From: Prorocentrum cordatum
Taxonomy: Eukaryota; Sar; Dinophyceae; Prorocentrales; Prorocentraceae
Reading direction: 5' to 3'
Assembly: GCA_963575745.1 (NCBI GenBank)
Contig: CAUYUJ010000947.1
Span: 494,466-558,465, forward strand
Length of the DNA stretch: 64,000 bases
The position numbers and the translations under genes were made by a program. The notes beneath the pieces were generated by a model. It had not been told where the DNA came from. It saw only the letters and a program-made list of their open reading frames with translations, and made no database searches. The first letter of the stretch is position 1. Each line of letters opens with the position of its first letter. This document shows, one piece after another, positions 33,790 to 44,896 of the stretch.

Positions 33790-35170
33790 GCGTCTGGGAA
33801 ATATCAGCGCCGCCCGGCTTTGAAATTGCCAGCGAAATATCTTCGCACCCCTCGCTTAAAACTGCCGGCGACATATCCTCGCGCCCCGTCGCTTGAAACT
33901 GTCGGCGGAATATCCTCAACGCCCCCTGGCTTAAAACTGCCAGCTAAATATCCCCGCCGCCTGGAGTTAAAACAGCCAGCGAAATGTCCCAACGCCCCCC
34001 GTTCGAAAAGGCCAGAGGCATATCCTCAATCCTATGACGTGTGGAATATCATCATGCCCCTCCCTTTCAACTGTGCTAGCAAAATATCCCCACCCCCAGG
34101 CCCAAAACTGCCGGCGAAATATCCTCACCGCCCTGGCGTAACATTACCAGCGAAATATCCTCGCACAACTCAGCGGAATATCCTCATCCCACGGCCTAAA
34201 ACTGACAACGAAATATCCTTTCTGGCACTTCTCGCTTGAAGCTGCCGGCGAAATAGCCTCGCCCTCCATCGCTTGAAACTGCCGGCGAAATATCCTCAAC
34301 GCCCCTGGCTTAAAACGGCCAGCTAAGTATCCTCATCCCCTGGAGTTCAAAGTGCCAGCGACATATCCTCACGCCCCTCGCTTAACTTGCCAGCGACAGA
34401 TCCTCAATCCTCTGACTTGCGAAATATCTTCACACTCATCCCTTTTAACTGCAAGCAACATATCCTCCACCCCCTGGCCCAAACTGCCAACGAAATGTCC
34501 TGACACCCCTCGCTTAGAACTACAAGCGCAATATCCTCACACCCTTCGCTTGAAACTGCCAGCGTAATATCCCCACGCCCCATCGCTTGAGTCTGCCAGC
34601 GGAATATTCTCACCGCCCCTGACCTAAAGCTGCCATCTAGGTATCTTCACCCCTGGACTCAAAAAACAGCCAGCGCAATATGCTCAACCCCCTGGCTTTA
34701 AACTGCCGTCGAAATATCCTCAACCCCCTGGCGTGGGAAATCTCATCACACCCCTCCCTGAGAACTGCCAGCAAAAAAAACCCACCCCCTGGCTAGAGCT
34801 GCCACCGAAAAACCCTCACCATCTGACTTCAAACTGCCAGCGAAATATCCTCACGCCCCATCGCTTGAAACTGGCAGCGAAATGCCCTCACAGCCCCTGG
34901 CCTAAAACTGCCAGCTAAATATCCTCAACCCCTGGCCTAAAACTGCCCGCGAAATTGTCTCACACCCCGGCTTTAGAAACTGCCAGCGACGAAATCCCCG
35001 CAACGCCCCTGGACTTAAACTGCAAGCGGGATATCCACACCTCTCGCTTGAAGCTGCCAGCGAAATATCCTCACCGCCCCTGGCCTACAACTGCCAGCTA
35101 AATATCCTCACCTCCTGGCCTGAACTTGCTTGCGAAATATCCTCATACCCTGGTGATGAAACTGCCGACT
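33790..35170. repeat. ~34-bp minisatellite
   Basis: About 40 units of AAACTGCCAGCGAAATATCC with TCACGCCCCTCGCTT or TCACCCCCTGGCTTA. Two alternating end variants (TCGCTTG and TGGCCTA) appear throughout. Bounded by GC-rich sequence on the left and CAGT repeats (35190-35223) on the right. Confidence 0.93.
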
Positions 35171-35189
35171 AATGGCTTTGGTGATTCAG

Positions 35190-36372
35190 TTGTCAGTTCA
35201 GTCAGCCAGTCAGTCAGTCAGTTACCTTACTTCCAGAAAATTTATGGGCTGCGCCCGTAAACCACACTCAACCACACACACACAACCACACACAACCACA
35301 CACGCACACCCACAACAACACATAACCACACACAACCACACACAACCACACACAATCACACACAACCACACACAACCACACACAATCACACACAACCACA
35401 CACACAACCACACCCAACCAACCACACACACCACCAACCACTCCCACCACCAACCAGACAAAACCAACCACAAACAACCAACCACACACAACGAACCACA
35501 CGCACAACCAACCACGCATGGCCAACCACACAGCACCAACCACACACACAACCAACCACGCACACAACCAACCACACACGGCCAATCACACACTCAACCA
35601 ACCACACTCACACAACAAACCACACACACAACCAACCGTACACACAACCAACCACGTACAACGAGCCACACACACAACCAACCACACACACATCCAACCA
35701 CACACACACAACCGACCACACACAACCAACCACACACAACCAACCACTCCCACCACTCACCACACACAACCAACCTAACATACAATCAACCACATTCACA
35801 GCCAACCTCACACAACCAACCACACACACAACCAACCACACGCACGACCAACCACACACAACCAACCACTCCCACCACGAACCACACACAACCAACCACA
35901 CATACAACCAACCACACACAACTAACCACAAACGCAACCAACCATACACACAACCAACAACACACACACGACCAACCACACACACTAAACCACGCGCAAA
36001 CACACACATACACATACACACACGTACACATACACATACACACATACACACATACACCTACACACATACACATGCGAACATAAACACATACACATGCACA
36101 CATACACACCTACACGCATACACACATACGCACATACACACATACACCCTCACACATACACACAACCACACATACACACGCATACACGCACATACACATA
36201 CACACATGTACACGTACACACATACACACATATACACATACACGTACACTCATACACACATGCACACGTACGCCCATATTCGCATACTTGTACACGTAAA
36301 CATACACATACACATACACATACACATAATCACGTACACATGTACACATAGCCACACATACACACATACACA
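35190..36372. repeat. (CAGT)n then ACCACACACAACC and ACATACAC arrays
   Basis: Short (CAGT)n, then 750 bp of CACAACCAACCACA units, then 370 bp of (ACATAC)n. No coding content. Confidence 0.93.
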
Positions 36373-36930
36373 CCAGCCCACAGCCTCCTTTTATGCAATG
36401 GGTTCCCGTGAGAGGCCCCTCGATCCGATGATGCCCGCCGTTGCTAACGTGGAGCTGCGCTCCCGATTTCCGCAAATGGCAGAGCCTGAGCTCGCCATCT
36501 TTCTCTACGATTTTTTTGACATAGAGAGTTCTCCACATCCAAAGGGAGGTGTAGTAACGATTGTATGCGTGGGCATTATTTTACAGAATGCCAGTCGCTT
36601 GCAATACCGCAGCAATGCAGCAATACCATTCTTTTTCGGTGTACCAAGTTGTGTGCTCTAGGTTTCTCTAGCGTCTCGAATGTACCTCTCAAGTGAGAGG
36701 AGGCAGTGGGAGCTGGGGCTCAGGTGAGGCGGGGCGTCTGACTGTGCGGATGATGCGCAGATTCGCAGTATCAGAGATTCGGCCACTTCCTTGGCCGACG
36801 GAACATAATGCGAAGCATTTTGCATCCGCTGAGCCTCCGCGGTCGCTCCAGACAGCGCTAAGGTCTCAATGCCAGGGTGGGGAAAATGCCCCAACCCACC
36901 GCTTTCGGCCTTCACTCTGCAATCCTCCTG
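36373..36930. other. Unassigned low-repeat region
   Basis: About 550 bp of non-repetitive sequence. The plus-strand frame entering it from the CA array reads NVELRSRFPQMAEPELAI but has no recognisable domain. Confidence 0.3.
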
Positions 36931-36949
36931 TGTCGGCTAAATGCCCACC

Positions 36950-37026
36950 GCCTCCCTCCCTCCCTCCCTCTCTCCATCCTCTCTCTCTTTGTTTTATGTC
37001 TCTCTCTCTCTCTCCTTCACTCTCGT

Positions 37027-37064
<38 letters not shown>

Positions 37065-37095
37065 CTTGCCTGCCTGCCTGTCGGTCTGCCTGCCT
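36950..37095. repeat. CT-rich and (CTGT)n tracts
   Basis: CCCTCCCTCTCTC-type sequence followed by (CTGT)n at 37027-37062 and TGCCTGCC repeats. Confidence 0.88.
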
Positions 37096-37254
37096 GCCCC
37101 TCCCCGTCGCCGTTGCTGCTCACAGGACCCCGCCCCCGAGCGCGCGCGCAGGCTGCAGGTGCAGCCTCCCCCCTCGAGGCCCCGCCTCGGCTCCCCCCCA
37201 GGCAGGCCGCATCCGCGCCCGCGCAGCACCGCACCCGCACCCGCGCTCTTCCGG

Positions 37255-37925
37255 GGCTGGGCCTCACCGGCGTTTTGGCGATCTCGTCGCTCCTCCAGGG
37301 CGCCGCCGCCCTGGAGCTCGGGGCGGGCACCGGGGCGGTGGCCCGGTGGAGGCAAAAAAACAGGGGAGGTGCGAGGTTCGACGGCGGCTCGAGGCTCGAG
37401 GACCATAGGGGAACAAAAAGTGACATAAACAGAAAAACTCGGAGGTCCGCGCGGATTTCTCGGATCGGCACTGGGGCCCCCCCGGCGGCGCCTCCGGCGC
37501 CGCCCCTGGCGCGGCAGGGAGGGGGTTCAGCGCGGATCCGAGAAATCCGCGCGGACCTCCAAGTTTTTATGTTTATGCCACTTGTTGTTTCCCTTTTCCA
37601 GGGCTGGACCTTCCCTGTCGCCCGCCTTCCCCGTCGCCCGCCTTTCCCACGCGCGCGGGCCCCTGCATTGCAGTAGAGACTAGGGCTGACCCGCGGCCTT
37701 CCAGCCGCGGAATCTGCACGCGATGGCGTGGACGTGGAAATGGAGCGCCTCCGGGGCCTCGGGGGGGGGGGAGGTTGGAAGCAGGGGTGGACCTGAACGG
37801 CGTTTTGGCGATCTCGTGGGCCGCTTCCGCTTCGATGCCCCTTTGTGCTGCAGAGGCGGACCTGACGACAGGACGAGGGAGAGCGACGCGAAAGCGAAGA
37901 CGAACACACACACACACACACTTTA
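37255..37925. repeat. Dispersed GGCGTTTTGGCGATCTCG repeat
   Basis: The motif recurs at 37267 and 37799 with similar neighbours. A longer match to the second (GGCGATYTCGYGGGCCG, followed by GACGRCAGRACGA) is found at 44222-44325. The family is short and ancient; the first TIR element of family 1b lies between the two copies here. Confidence 0.55.
37406..37595. mobile_element. TIR element family 1, copy b
   Basis: About 190 bp. TAGGGGAACAAAAAGTGACA at the left; the right end TGCCACTTGTTGTTTCCCTT is its diverged complement. The inner arms CGCGCGGATTTCTCGGATCG and the GC-rich palindromic centre are shared with 6025-6221. The right-hand TA is lost. Confidence 0.83.
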
Positions 37926-38008
37926 GGTTCAGCCCTGCGTCCTTCCCTCCTCCCGGCTCCCGCCGGATCGCGCCACGGCCCCCCGCGTGCTGCCGCTCCC
38001 CCTGGAGG

Positions 38009-38070
38009 AGGAGGAGGAGGAGGAGGAGGAGGAGGAGGAGGAGGAGGAGGAGGAGGAGGAGGAGGAGGCC
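38009..38070. repeat. (GGA)n microsatellite
   Basis: About 20 GGA triplets. Confidence 0.95.
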
Positions 38071-38654
38071 TGGACCCGGCCCGCCGAGCCAGCGCTTCGG
38101 TGGGCATGCGCGTGCGGAGAGCGGCGGCCGCCTCGGCGGCCGCTTTTTCGCCGGGCCTGGCCCGGGAGGCGTTCGGCAGGGGCTTCCTCGCCATGCGCGT
38201 CGGAGAGTCGACCCTCGTCGGCTGCCTCGGCGTGCGCGTGCCGCTCGTCGGTCGTCTTCCCGCGCTCCCCCATCCCTCGGCCCTTGTGCTGCTCCACGCT
38301 GCCCCACGCCGCGTCAGAGGGCGCGCACACACACCCCGTGGAGTCCCAGACGGCATCCGCGGCGACGCGCGCGTGGATCAGCCCCTGGAGCCCTGGCGCC
38401 CAGGAGGATCACACAAGGAGACGTCCCCCGAGACGTGCTCCTGCACGAGCTTCGGGCCGACCTCCAAGGTTCCCGTGCGCACGCCCACGCGCTCCTCCGG
38501 GAGCCCCGCGCGGACCGCACGGCTCTGAGTGGTCGTCTCCGCCCCGACCCGCATTGCAGCTCCCGCCGGTCAGCCAGCCCCTTTCCCTGAGGCCTCTGCC
38601 GTCTGCGCCGACGGCCCGACACGACGGGCTTGCGTGAGCGCGAGCCCGTCGTTT

Positions 38655-38782
38655 TGATTAAGAGTGGGAGGCGGAGGAAAAAGAGGGGGAGGAGGAGGAG
38701 GAGGAGGAGGAGGAGATTAAGAGTGGGAGGCGGAGGAAGAAGAGGGGGAGGAGGAGGAGGAGGAGGAGGAGGAGGAGGAGGA
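38655..38782. repeat. Duplicated unit with (GGA)n
   Basis: TTAAGAGTGGGAGGCGGAGG followed by AAGAGGGGGAGGAGG occurs twice (38659 and 38714), each followed by a GGA tract. Confidence 0.9.
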
Positions 38783-38907
38783 TGCCGCTGCCGTCTGCGT
38801 CCTACGCGGGCCACTCGCGCGCGGGGGTCCGCGGCCGACGCCGACCACGAGGACGAGGACGACGCGGAGGACACCCGCATTCCTTCGCTCGTCCGCCCTC
38901 GTCACCC

Positions 38908-39093
38908 AGTATCGTTTATCCGACCCCCATCCCCATCCCCATCCCTTTCGAGACCCCCACCAAATTACCTCCCCAGTTGGGGATACACCCTTCGAAACCC
39001 GAAGGGAACGACCTGTATCCCCATCTAGGGGGGTAAATCGGCCAGTGGGGCCCAGGCGACGCCGCTGGGGATGGGGATCGGTAAAACGATACT
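38908..39093. mobile_element. TIR element family 7
   Basis: 186 bp. AGTATCGTTTATCCGACCCC at the left and GGGATCGGTAAAACGATACT-type complement at the right pair over about 26 bp with two or three mismatches. TA sits one to two bases inside each end. The centre carries a second inverted pair (GGGGATACA / TGTATCCCC). No coding capacity; single copy in this window. Confidence 0.78.
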
Positions 39094-39960
39094 CAATCAC
39101 CCCAACACGCGCGCCCAGGGGTTCTCGGCTGCTGGTTCCGACGTGCGGGGCGTGCGGGCGATCCTCGGCGCGACCAATTCGTTTCTGCGAGCCCCTGGAT
39201 TTGGTTTCTGCGAGCCCCTGGGTTACCATCACGAGGAGGAGAGATCGGGCGGGGCTAGGACGAGGATAAATCCGTTCCAGCGCGTTCTGGAACGCGCTCA
39301 GAGCGTTCCGCAACGAGCTGAGAGGGCCGCGGCGCCCGAGACATCCTGCAGATCCGCCAGATTTCGGAGAGTCTCGGTTTCATCCTCGCCCGATGCTGTC
39401 CTCGTCCCGGCGCCTTCTTCAGAGAGAGGAGGCTGTCGACGACCTCCTCAGGTGGAGGCTGGGGACGAGTGCAGCCCCCCGCACGGCCGGGACAGTCGTC
39501 CCCAGGGCGTGGCAGCGGCGCGACGCTCCCACGAGCGAGGCCGAGGCAGCGGCCACGCCCCGCCCCCGCCCTGGGGCCACGGCTCCACGCCGCGCGCCGC
39601 GGGCAGGGCCCGCTGCTGCGGCCGTCGGTGCACCTGCCGCACCCCGCCAACCGCCGAGAGCTGCTGGCGAGGCGCCGTCCTTGAAAAGCCCAGGGCAACG
39701 GACTGCTGCCCCCGCCCCGGCCCTGGGCAACGCCGCTGGCCGCCGTCGCTCCGGCCACCAGGGCCTGAGCCGCGGGATGGGGCGCCCCAGTCCCTGCCTG
39801 CGGTGCCGCGGCGCGCCGCTGCGCGTCGCAGCGCCGCCCGCCGCTGCTCCGCAGGTTCGGCCCTGCTGCTCCCCTCCGCTTCGCTCGAGTGCTTCTGCGG
39901 CTTCCAGCGCGTGCCCCTCTGGCCGTGTGCCGGCCTCCCGCCGTTGGGGTACCCCCCCTG
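39094..39960. other. GC-rich unassigned region
   Basis: Long Arg/Ala/Pro frames in all directions, with no repeats and no recognisable domain. It may hold host sequence, but nothing supports a gene call. Confidence 0.3.
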
Positions 39961-39966
39961 AAAGGT

Positions 39967-40123
39967 TAGGTCGGGCATGTCCTCCTGCAAGGGGATCTTG
40001 GACGACAAAAAAAAAAGAGAGTCCAAAATATCAAGAATATGGTCAAGCAGTATTAGAGAACCGTCCCCGGATTATTTTTGGACTATTTTTGAATATTCCT
40101 CCTGAGAGGGGCGTGCCCGACTC
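39967..40123. mobile_element. TIR element family 3, copy a
   Basis: About 157 bp. TAGGTCGGGCATGTCCTCCT at the left; GAGGGGCGTGCCCGACTC at the right. The interior includes CCCGGATTATTTTTGGACTA, matching copy b at 43603-43761 (GGGATTATTTTGGGAGTA). TA is kept only at the left. Confidence 0.75.
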
Positions 40124-40619
40124 AACCTGGACGTGCTGAGGTGGTGGCATGGCTCCCGCGCCCCTCGCGCTCCGTCCTCTCCCAGGTGGCGGTGCCTTCG
40201 GGTCTGGCTGGCCTGGTGCCGGAGGAATCTGGGGGCGACCGTGCCTTCTGGCACGGTTGCTTGAGCCTTGGTGCCTGGGTTGTCCCGCCCCTTCAGTATC
40301 GGCGACTTGGACCCATCACGTGTTGCGAATCGGAGGAGTATGAGGAGGATAGAAAGAGGAGGAAGAGGAGTGTGATTCAGTGGGGAGGGGGGAATTTCGC
40401 ATCACGTGACGAAGCCCCTCTGCCTACAGCACGAGGGGAGGCCTTTCTTCCCCCAGCGCCTGCGCTTCTCTTGCTCTCTCGTCCCTCCGGCCCGCGTCGC
40501 GCCCGGCGAGTTCGCCGCGGGGCGCCTCTTCGCTCCTCTCCCTGGGCGCCTGGGTCCCGTCGCCCCTCCGGCACGAGGGGAGGCCCGTCTCCTCCCCCAG
40601 CGCCTGCGCTTCTTTTGCC

Positions 40620-40660
40620 TCCTCCTCCTCCTCCTCCTCCTTCTCCTCCTCCTCCTCTCT
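40620..40660. repeat. (CTC)n microsatellite
   Basis: About 13 CTC triplets between two copies of a CTCTCGTCCCTYCGGCCCGC segment (40474 and 40658). The surrounding 40430-40740 is an internal duplication of about 180 bp. Confidence 0.85.
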
Positions 40661-41007
40661 CGTCCCTTCGGCCCGCGTCGCGCCTGGCGAGCTCGCCGCG
40701 GGGCGCCTCTTTTGGCTCCCTGCCGCCCCATCGGGCGGGGCCCGCCTGCCCGGAGAGCCTCACCGCCCACCCGACCACCCCCAGCCGGACCCGAAGGCCC
40801 CGATCTGCCCCCCGCTTGCAGTGGGTGGGGGGGGGGGGCTCGGGGAACACTTGGAAAAACACATGAGGTGCTCGTACCCCCCCCCCCGCCCCCAGCCCGA
40901 AAAGTTCGGGCGAAGCTATCTGGGCCTTCGGGCCTTCGGCTTCTGGGGTGGTCTGGTGGGTGGGGGGGGGGGCTCGGGGAACGCTTGGAAAAACACATGA
41001 GGTGCTC

Positions 41008-41196
41008 GTACACGCCGGTCGTTGAAAGTAGGTATTTTTGGATTCCCAGATCCCAATCTGCTTCAAACGCCTTCCTACTTCAAGAGTCGACATGTTTTTG
41101 CTGTGTTTTGTTGTCCTCTGGGAGGACCTGGACCCAATCTACTATATCCGCCTTCTTACTTCATGTCTTTACCTACTTCTTCCGACCGACGTGTAC
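41008..41196. mobile_element. TIR element family 5, copy b
   Basis: GTACACGCCGGTCGTTGAAA at the left and TTCCGACCGACGTGTAC at the right form ~27-bp inverted termini. The sequence at 40868-40882 (GGTGCTCGTACCCCCC) is the same locus without the element, so the insert lies between duplicated TA dinucleotides (41009-41010 and 41194-41195). No coding capacity. Confidence 0.9.
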
Positions 41197-41324
41197 CCCC
41201 CCCCCCCCCCCCAGCCCGAAAAGTTCGGGCGAAGCTATCTGGGCCTTCGGGCCTTCGGCTTCTGGGGTGGTCTGGTGGGTGGGGGGGGGCTCGGGGAACG
41301 CTTGGAAAAACACATGAGGTGCTC

Positions 41325-41513
41325 GTACACGCCGGTCGTTGAAAGTAGGTATTTTTGGATTCCCAGATCCCAATCTGCTTCAAACGCCTTCCTACTTCAA
41401 GAGTCGACATGTTTTTGCTGTGTTTTGTTGTCCTCTGGGAGGACCTGGACCCAATCTACTATATCCGCCTTCCTACTTCATGTCTTTACCTACTTCTTCC
41501 GACCGACGTGTAC
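41325..41513. mobile_element. TIR element family 5, copy c
   Basis: Nearly identical to copy b, carried along by the 317-bp tandem duplication and not independently inserted. Confidence 0.9.
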
Positions 41514-41624
41514 CCCCCCCCCCCGCCCCCAGCCCGAAAAGTTCGGGCGAAGCTATCTGGGCCTTCGGGCCTTCGGCTTCTGGGGTGGTCTGGTGGGCAG
41601 TCGCCGAGGGGTTCCCGAAGCGTC

Positions 41625-41800
41625 GCCCCGCCCCCCCCGCCGGGGGCACCGCCAGGGGGTGCCGGCTTCCCTCCGCGTACGCGGCTCGCCGCGCAGCTGT
41701 TCGCTGCCCCGCCCTCCCGCCGGGGGCACCGCCAAGGGGTGCCGGCTTCCCTCCGCGTCCGCGGCTCGCCGCGCAGCTGTTCGCTGCCCCGCGGCCGCCT
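41625..41800. repeat. ~75-bp GC-rich duplication
   Basis: GCCGGGGGCACCGCCARGGG and GTGCCGGCTTCCCTCCGCGT, then CGGCTCGCCGCGCAGCTGTT, occur twice (about 41638-41705 and 41717-41785). Confidence 0.88.
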
Positions 41801-41969
41801 GCCGCGGCGCGGCCCGCAGCTGGTCGTCGGGCGTCCCCCCGCGTCGGCCGCCGCGCGTCGAGGGCGCCTGGGGCCCATTCGCCCTTGGACGGCCTGTGCC
41901 CACTGGCCCCGTGAGGAGCAGAGCGCGCGTGGTGCGCTTGTAGCCCGGCGCTCGCACGCGCGCGTCCAC

Positions 41970-42720
41970 ATGTTTTTTTTTTTTTTTGTGTCTCTTTCTC
42001 TCTCTTTCTCTCTATCATCCTCTCCCCCCCCTGTCTCTCCCGCTCTCCTCTCCTCTCCTCTCCTCTCTTCTCCTCTCCTTTCCTCTCCACTCTGTCCTCT
42101 TATGTCATGCTCCCATCTCTTTACCTGTCTGCTATCCTCGTCTTCTCTTCTCTTCTCTTCTCTTCTTTTCTCCTCACTTCTCTTCTCTTATCTTCTACTC
42201 ACTGTTCTTCTACCCTGTTCTCTGCTATCCTCGTATATTATTTTCGTTTCTCTTGTATTATCATGTATTACCTTGTCTTCTCTTCTCTTCCTATCTTCTC
42301 ATCTCTTCCTTTCTCTTCTCTTCTCTTCTCTTCTCTTCTCTTGATTCCTCGTCTCTTATCATCTATTATGTTCCTTTCTCTCTTCTCATAGTTTATATCT
42401 GTCTTTCCATTGTAAGCACTCTCTCGCGATTCTTATCCCTCTCTCTCTCTTCTCCCTCTCTCTGCCTTACTCTCTCCCTCGCACTCTCTCTTCCCTCCCT
42501 CTCTCTCTCTCTCCCCCCCTATCCTTAATTTTTTTTTTCTCTCTCTCTCTCTCTCTGATATTTTCTCTCTCTCGTTCTCAAACTTGCTTTGTTTCTGTCT
42601 CTCTCTTTTTTTTTTGTTGTTTTGTTTTTTTTGTTTTTCTCTCTCTCTCTCTCTTCCTCTCTCTGCCTACCTCTTTCTTTATACCTCTCTCTCTCTTCTC
42701 CCTCTCTCTCTCTCTGTGCC
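41970..42720. repeat. CT-rich low-complexity tract
   Basis: Poly-T followed by 700 bp of (CTCTT)n, (TCTC)n and TTTTGTTTT. Leu/Ser/Phe-rich frames are artefacts. Confidence 0.93.
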
Positions 42721-42724
42721 CGGA

Positions 42725-43510
42725 TATGTGGTACTACTGCAACTTTCGTGAAGGTCCAGCGGAGTGACATTTCATGGGGATCCACACGAGACCTCGCCAC
42801 TTCTGGGTGATGCCAATTGCCTAACTGGCTCCATTTTCGTGAGCTCCTAGCAAGTTCAACGGAGTGACGTTTCACAGGGGTTCCGAACGAGACCTCACCA
42901 TCCCTGGGTGCTGCCAAACGAGCGACCATTGCCACTGTTCGTGATCTCCTTGGGGGTCCAGCTGACTGAAGTCTTACGGAGATCAAAGCGAGGCCTCTTC
43001 AGATGCTGCCAGAGGCTCAGCCGCCGCTTCTTTCGTGAGCTCCGCGGAGGTCAAACGGAGCGACGTCACACGGGGTTCGAAACTAGACCTCGCCCTCCCT
43101 GGACGCTGCTAAAGGCGCACCGGACGCCACCTTCGTGAGCGCCTGTGAGGTCCAGTGGACCTGGCGTCGTACGTGGATCCAAACGAGTGTGTGCTTCCAC
43201 TTGCGCAATTGTCGCCACTTTTGTGAGCTCCTGGGAGGTCCAGCGGAGTGACGTCCCACGGGGATCCAAGCGAGACCTCGCCACCCGTGGGCGCTGCTAG
43301 ACGCTTAGCCGTCTCCGGGCCACCGTTGCCAGAAAAGCCTCTTTGTTTCTTATTTGGCGTTCCTTCTGGTAGCACCTCGACTGTATGGGGACCCAAACGA
43401 GACCTCGCCCTCGCAGGGTGCCGCCAGACGCGCAGCCGTCGCCGACTTCGTGGGCTCCCGGGAGGTCCCGCGGAGCGACGCCTCACGAGGATCCAGGCGA
43501 GACCTCGTTT
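42725..43510 (+). repeat. ~100-bp minisatellite family, block 1
   Basis: Eight units of 90-125 bp: CTTTCGTGAGCTCCTGGGAG, GTCCAGCGGAGTGACGTC, CACGGGGATCCAAACGAGAC, CTCGCCCTCCCTGGGTGCTG. GAGACCTCGCC recurs near 42787, 42888, 43268, 43395 and 43499. The unit suggests codon-like order but the frame is not kept between copies. Confidence 0.88.
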
Positions 43511-43555
43511 TTGTTTTTTTGTTGTTTTTTTGTTTTTTTTGTTTTGTTTTGTTAT
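43507..43555. repeat. T-rich tract
   Basis: (GTTTTTTT)n, possibly a decayed poly-T. Confidence 0.8.
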
Positions 43556-43602
43556 TTCCTGGCTGTGCCCGAGGGCCGGGCCGCTGTCTATCGGCTTATG
43601 CT

Positions 43603-43761
43603 TAAGTCGGGCCTGTCCCTCCACAGGGGGAACATTCAAGAATAGTCAAAAGATAGTACGGGGATTATTTTGGGAGTATTTTCTGACAATTTTGGGGGTA
43701 CTTCTTGGGTATTTTTGATTTTTCTTCGAAAATCCCCCTGTAGGGGGACACGCCCGATGTA
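43603..43761. mobile_element. TIR element family 3, copy b
   Basis: 159 bp bounded by TA on both sides. TAAGTCGGGCCTGTCCCTCC at the left pairs with GGGGGACACGCCCGATGTA at the right. Inside each arm a second small palindrome occurs (CCTCCACAGGGGG, CCCCCTGTAGGGGG). Shares its AT-rich interior with 39967-40123. Confidence 0.82.
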
Positions 43762-43764
43762 GGT

Positions 43765-44155
43765 TTAGATTCGGGTCACATCCTCTCCTGGTTCTCTTAG
43801 GGTCCCTCTTTCTTGAAAGGGTTGCGCGCGGGCGTGTGTGTGAGTGGCCGCCGGGGCGGCTCAGCAGTGGCCAGCCGCTCCGACGACTCCTGCCGAGGCT
43901 CTTCGTGCGGTGAGTGCCCTCCTCCTCCGCCCGCTCTCTGCGGCCGCCCTCCGACCCCTGCCTTCCCGCGTGCCGCGGAACACTCCGTACGCCATGCCTT
44001 TGGGCTGCTAGAGCGCACCTGCGGATTGCTTTTCCCGTGCTGCGGCGAAGACGTCCAGCGATGATTAGCACTCAAACGTCTATGCACTTCCAGATGATTA
44101 AACATTTTAAGCGTTGAAACAGTGAAACATTTGAGCTGCGGTGTGACCGCAGATG
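43765..44155. other. Unassigned spacer
   Basis: No repeat and no recognised domain. Confidence 0.3.
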
Positions 44156-44505
44156 AGAAAGCATCTATCCACGTCCAGCGGAGCGACGCTGGGCGGGGAT
44201 CCAGGCGACAGGGCTCGAGCTGACGCTGTTTCGGCGATTTCGCGGGCCGTTGTCGTTTTGATGTAGTTTCGCAGCAAAAACATAACGACGGCAGAACGAA
44301 GGAAAACGAAAACACAACGAAAACAAACAACACTGTATAGCTCGGGCCCTGTCAGGCGAGACCTCGGCCTCACTCGACGCTATGCATGCAGCTGTCGGCA
44401 CACTTCCTGAGCTTTCCCCGGGGGCGCAGCGGAGCGACGTCTTCTTGCGACCTCAGCGAGGCGCCGTTCTTCTCTTGGGCGCTGCGGAGCACGCACGTTG
44501 CCACG

Positions 44506-44702
44506 TCAGCTGCCCTGATACGCCCAGTTTGAAACGCAACACGTGCCGTGTTCAGAACGTCAGTTTTAACACACTGCGTGTTGGCTCAACGTATTGGCCC
44601 ACGTTTTGGCGAACGCATCGCGTAAGACCTACGTTTTCAGTCTGCGTGTTGAGCTCCGTATCAATACGCTACGTGTTGCGTGCTGCGTATCGGGGCAGCT
44701 GA
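44506..44702. mobile_element. TIR element family 6
   Basis: 197 bp. TCAGCTGCCCTGATACGC at the left pairs with GCGTATCGGGGCAGCTGA at the right with one mismatch. The arms continue through CGCAACACGT / ACGTGTTGCG. It interrupts a unit of the ~100-bp minisatellite (GCACGTTGCCAC before, GGTCGCCATTTTCCTGAGCT after). No TA at the ends and no clear target duplication. Confidence 0.82.
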
Positions 44703-44837
44703 GGTCGCCATTTTCCTGAGCTCCTGCGATGTCCAGTGCGGTGCTGGCGCGCTGCGGAGCGCGCAGGTCGCTACTTTCGTGAGCTCCTAGGATGTCCAGC
44801 GCGGTGCCGGCGTCGTCTGTTTGGGGCGCAGGGCGCA

Positions 44838-44896
44838 AGGTTTGCAGTGGGTTTGCAGTGCGTTTGCAGTGGGTTTGCCGTGGGTTTGCCGTGGTG
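44838..44896. repeat. GGTTTGCAGTG 11-bp repeat
   Basis: Five units of GGTTTGCAGTG / GGTTTGCCGTG. Confidence 0.92.

Larger units (their letters stand above)
40805..41597. repeat. 317-bp tandem repeat, two full and two partial units
   Basis: Each unit runs poly-C, CCCAGCCCGAAAAGTTCGGG, CGAAGCTATCTGGGCCTTCG, GTGGTCTGGTGGGTGGGGGG, CTTGGAAAAACACATGAGGT, GCTCGTA, then a family 5 TIR element. Units containing the element are about 40886-41196 and 41204-41513. The first unit boundary at 40870 lacks the element. The last partial unit ends near 41597. Confidence 0.9.
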
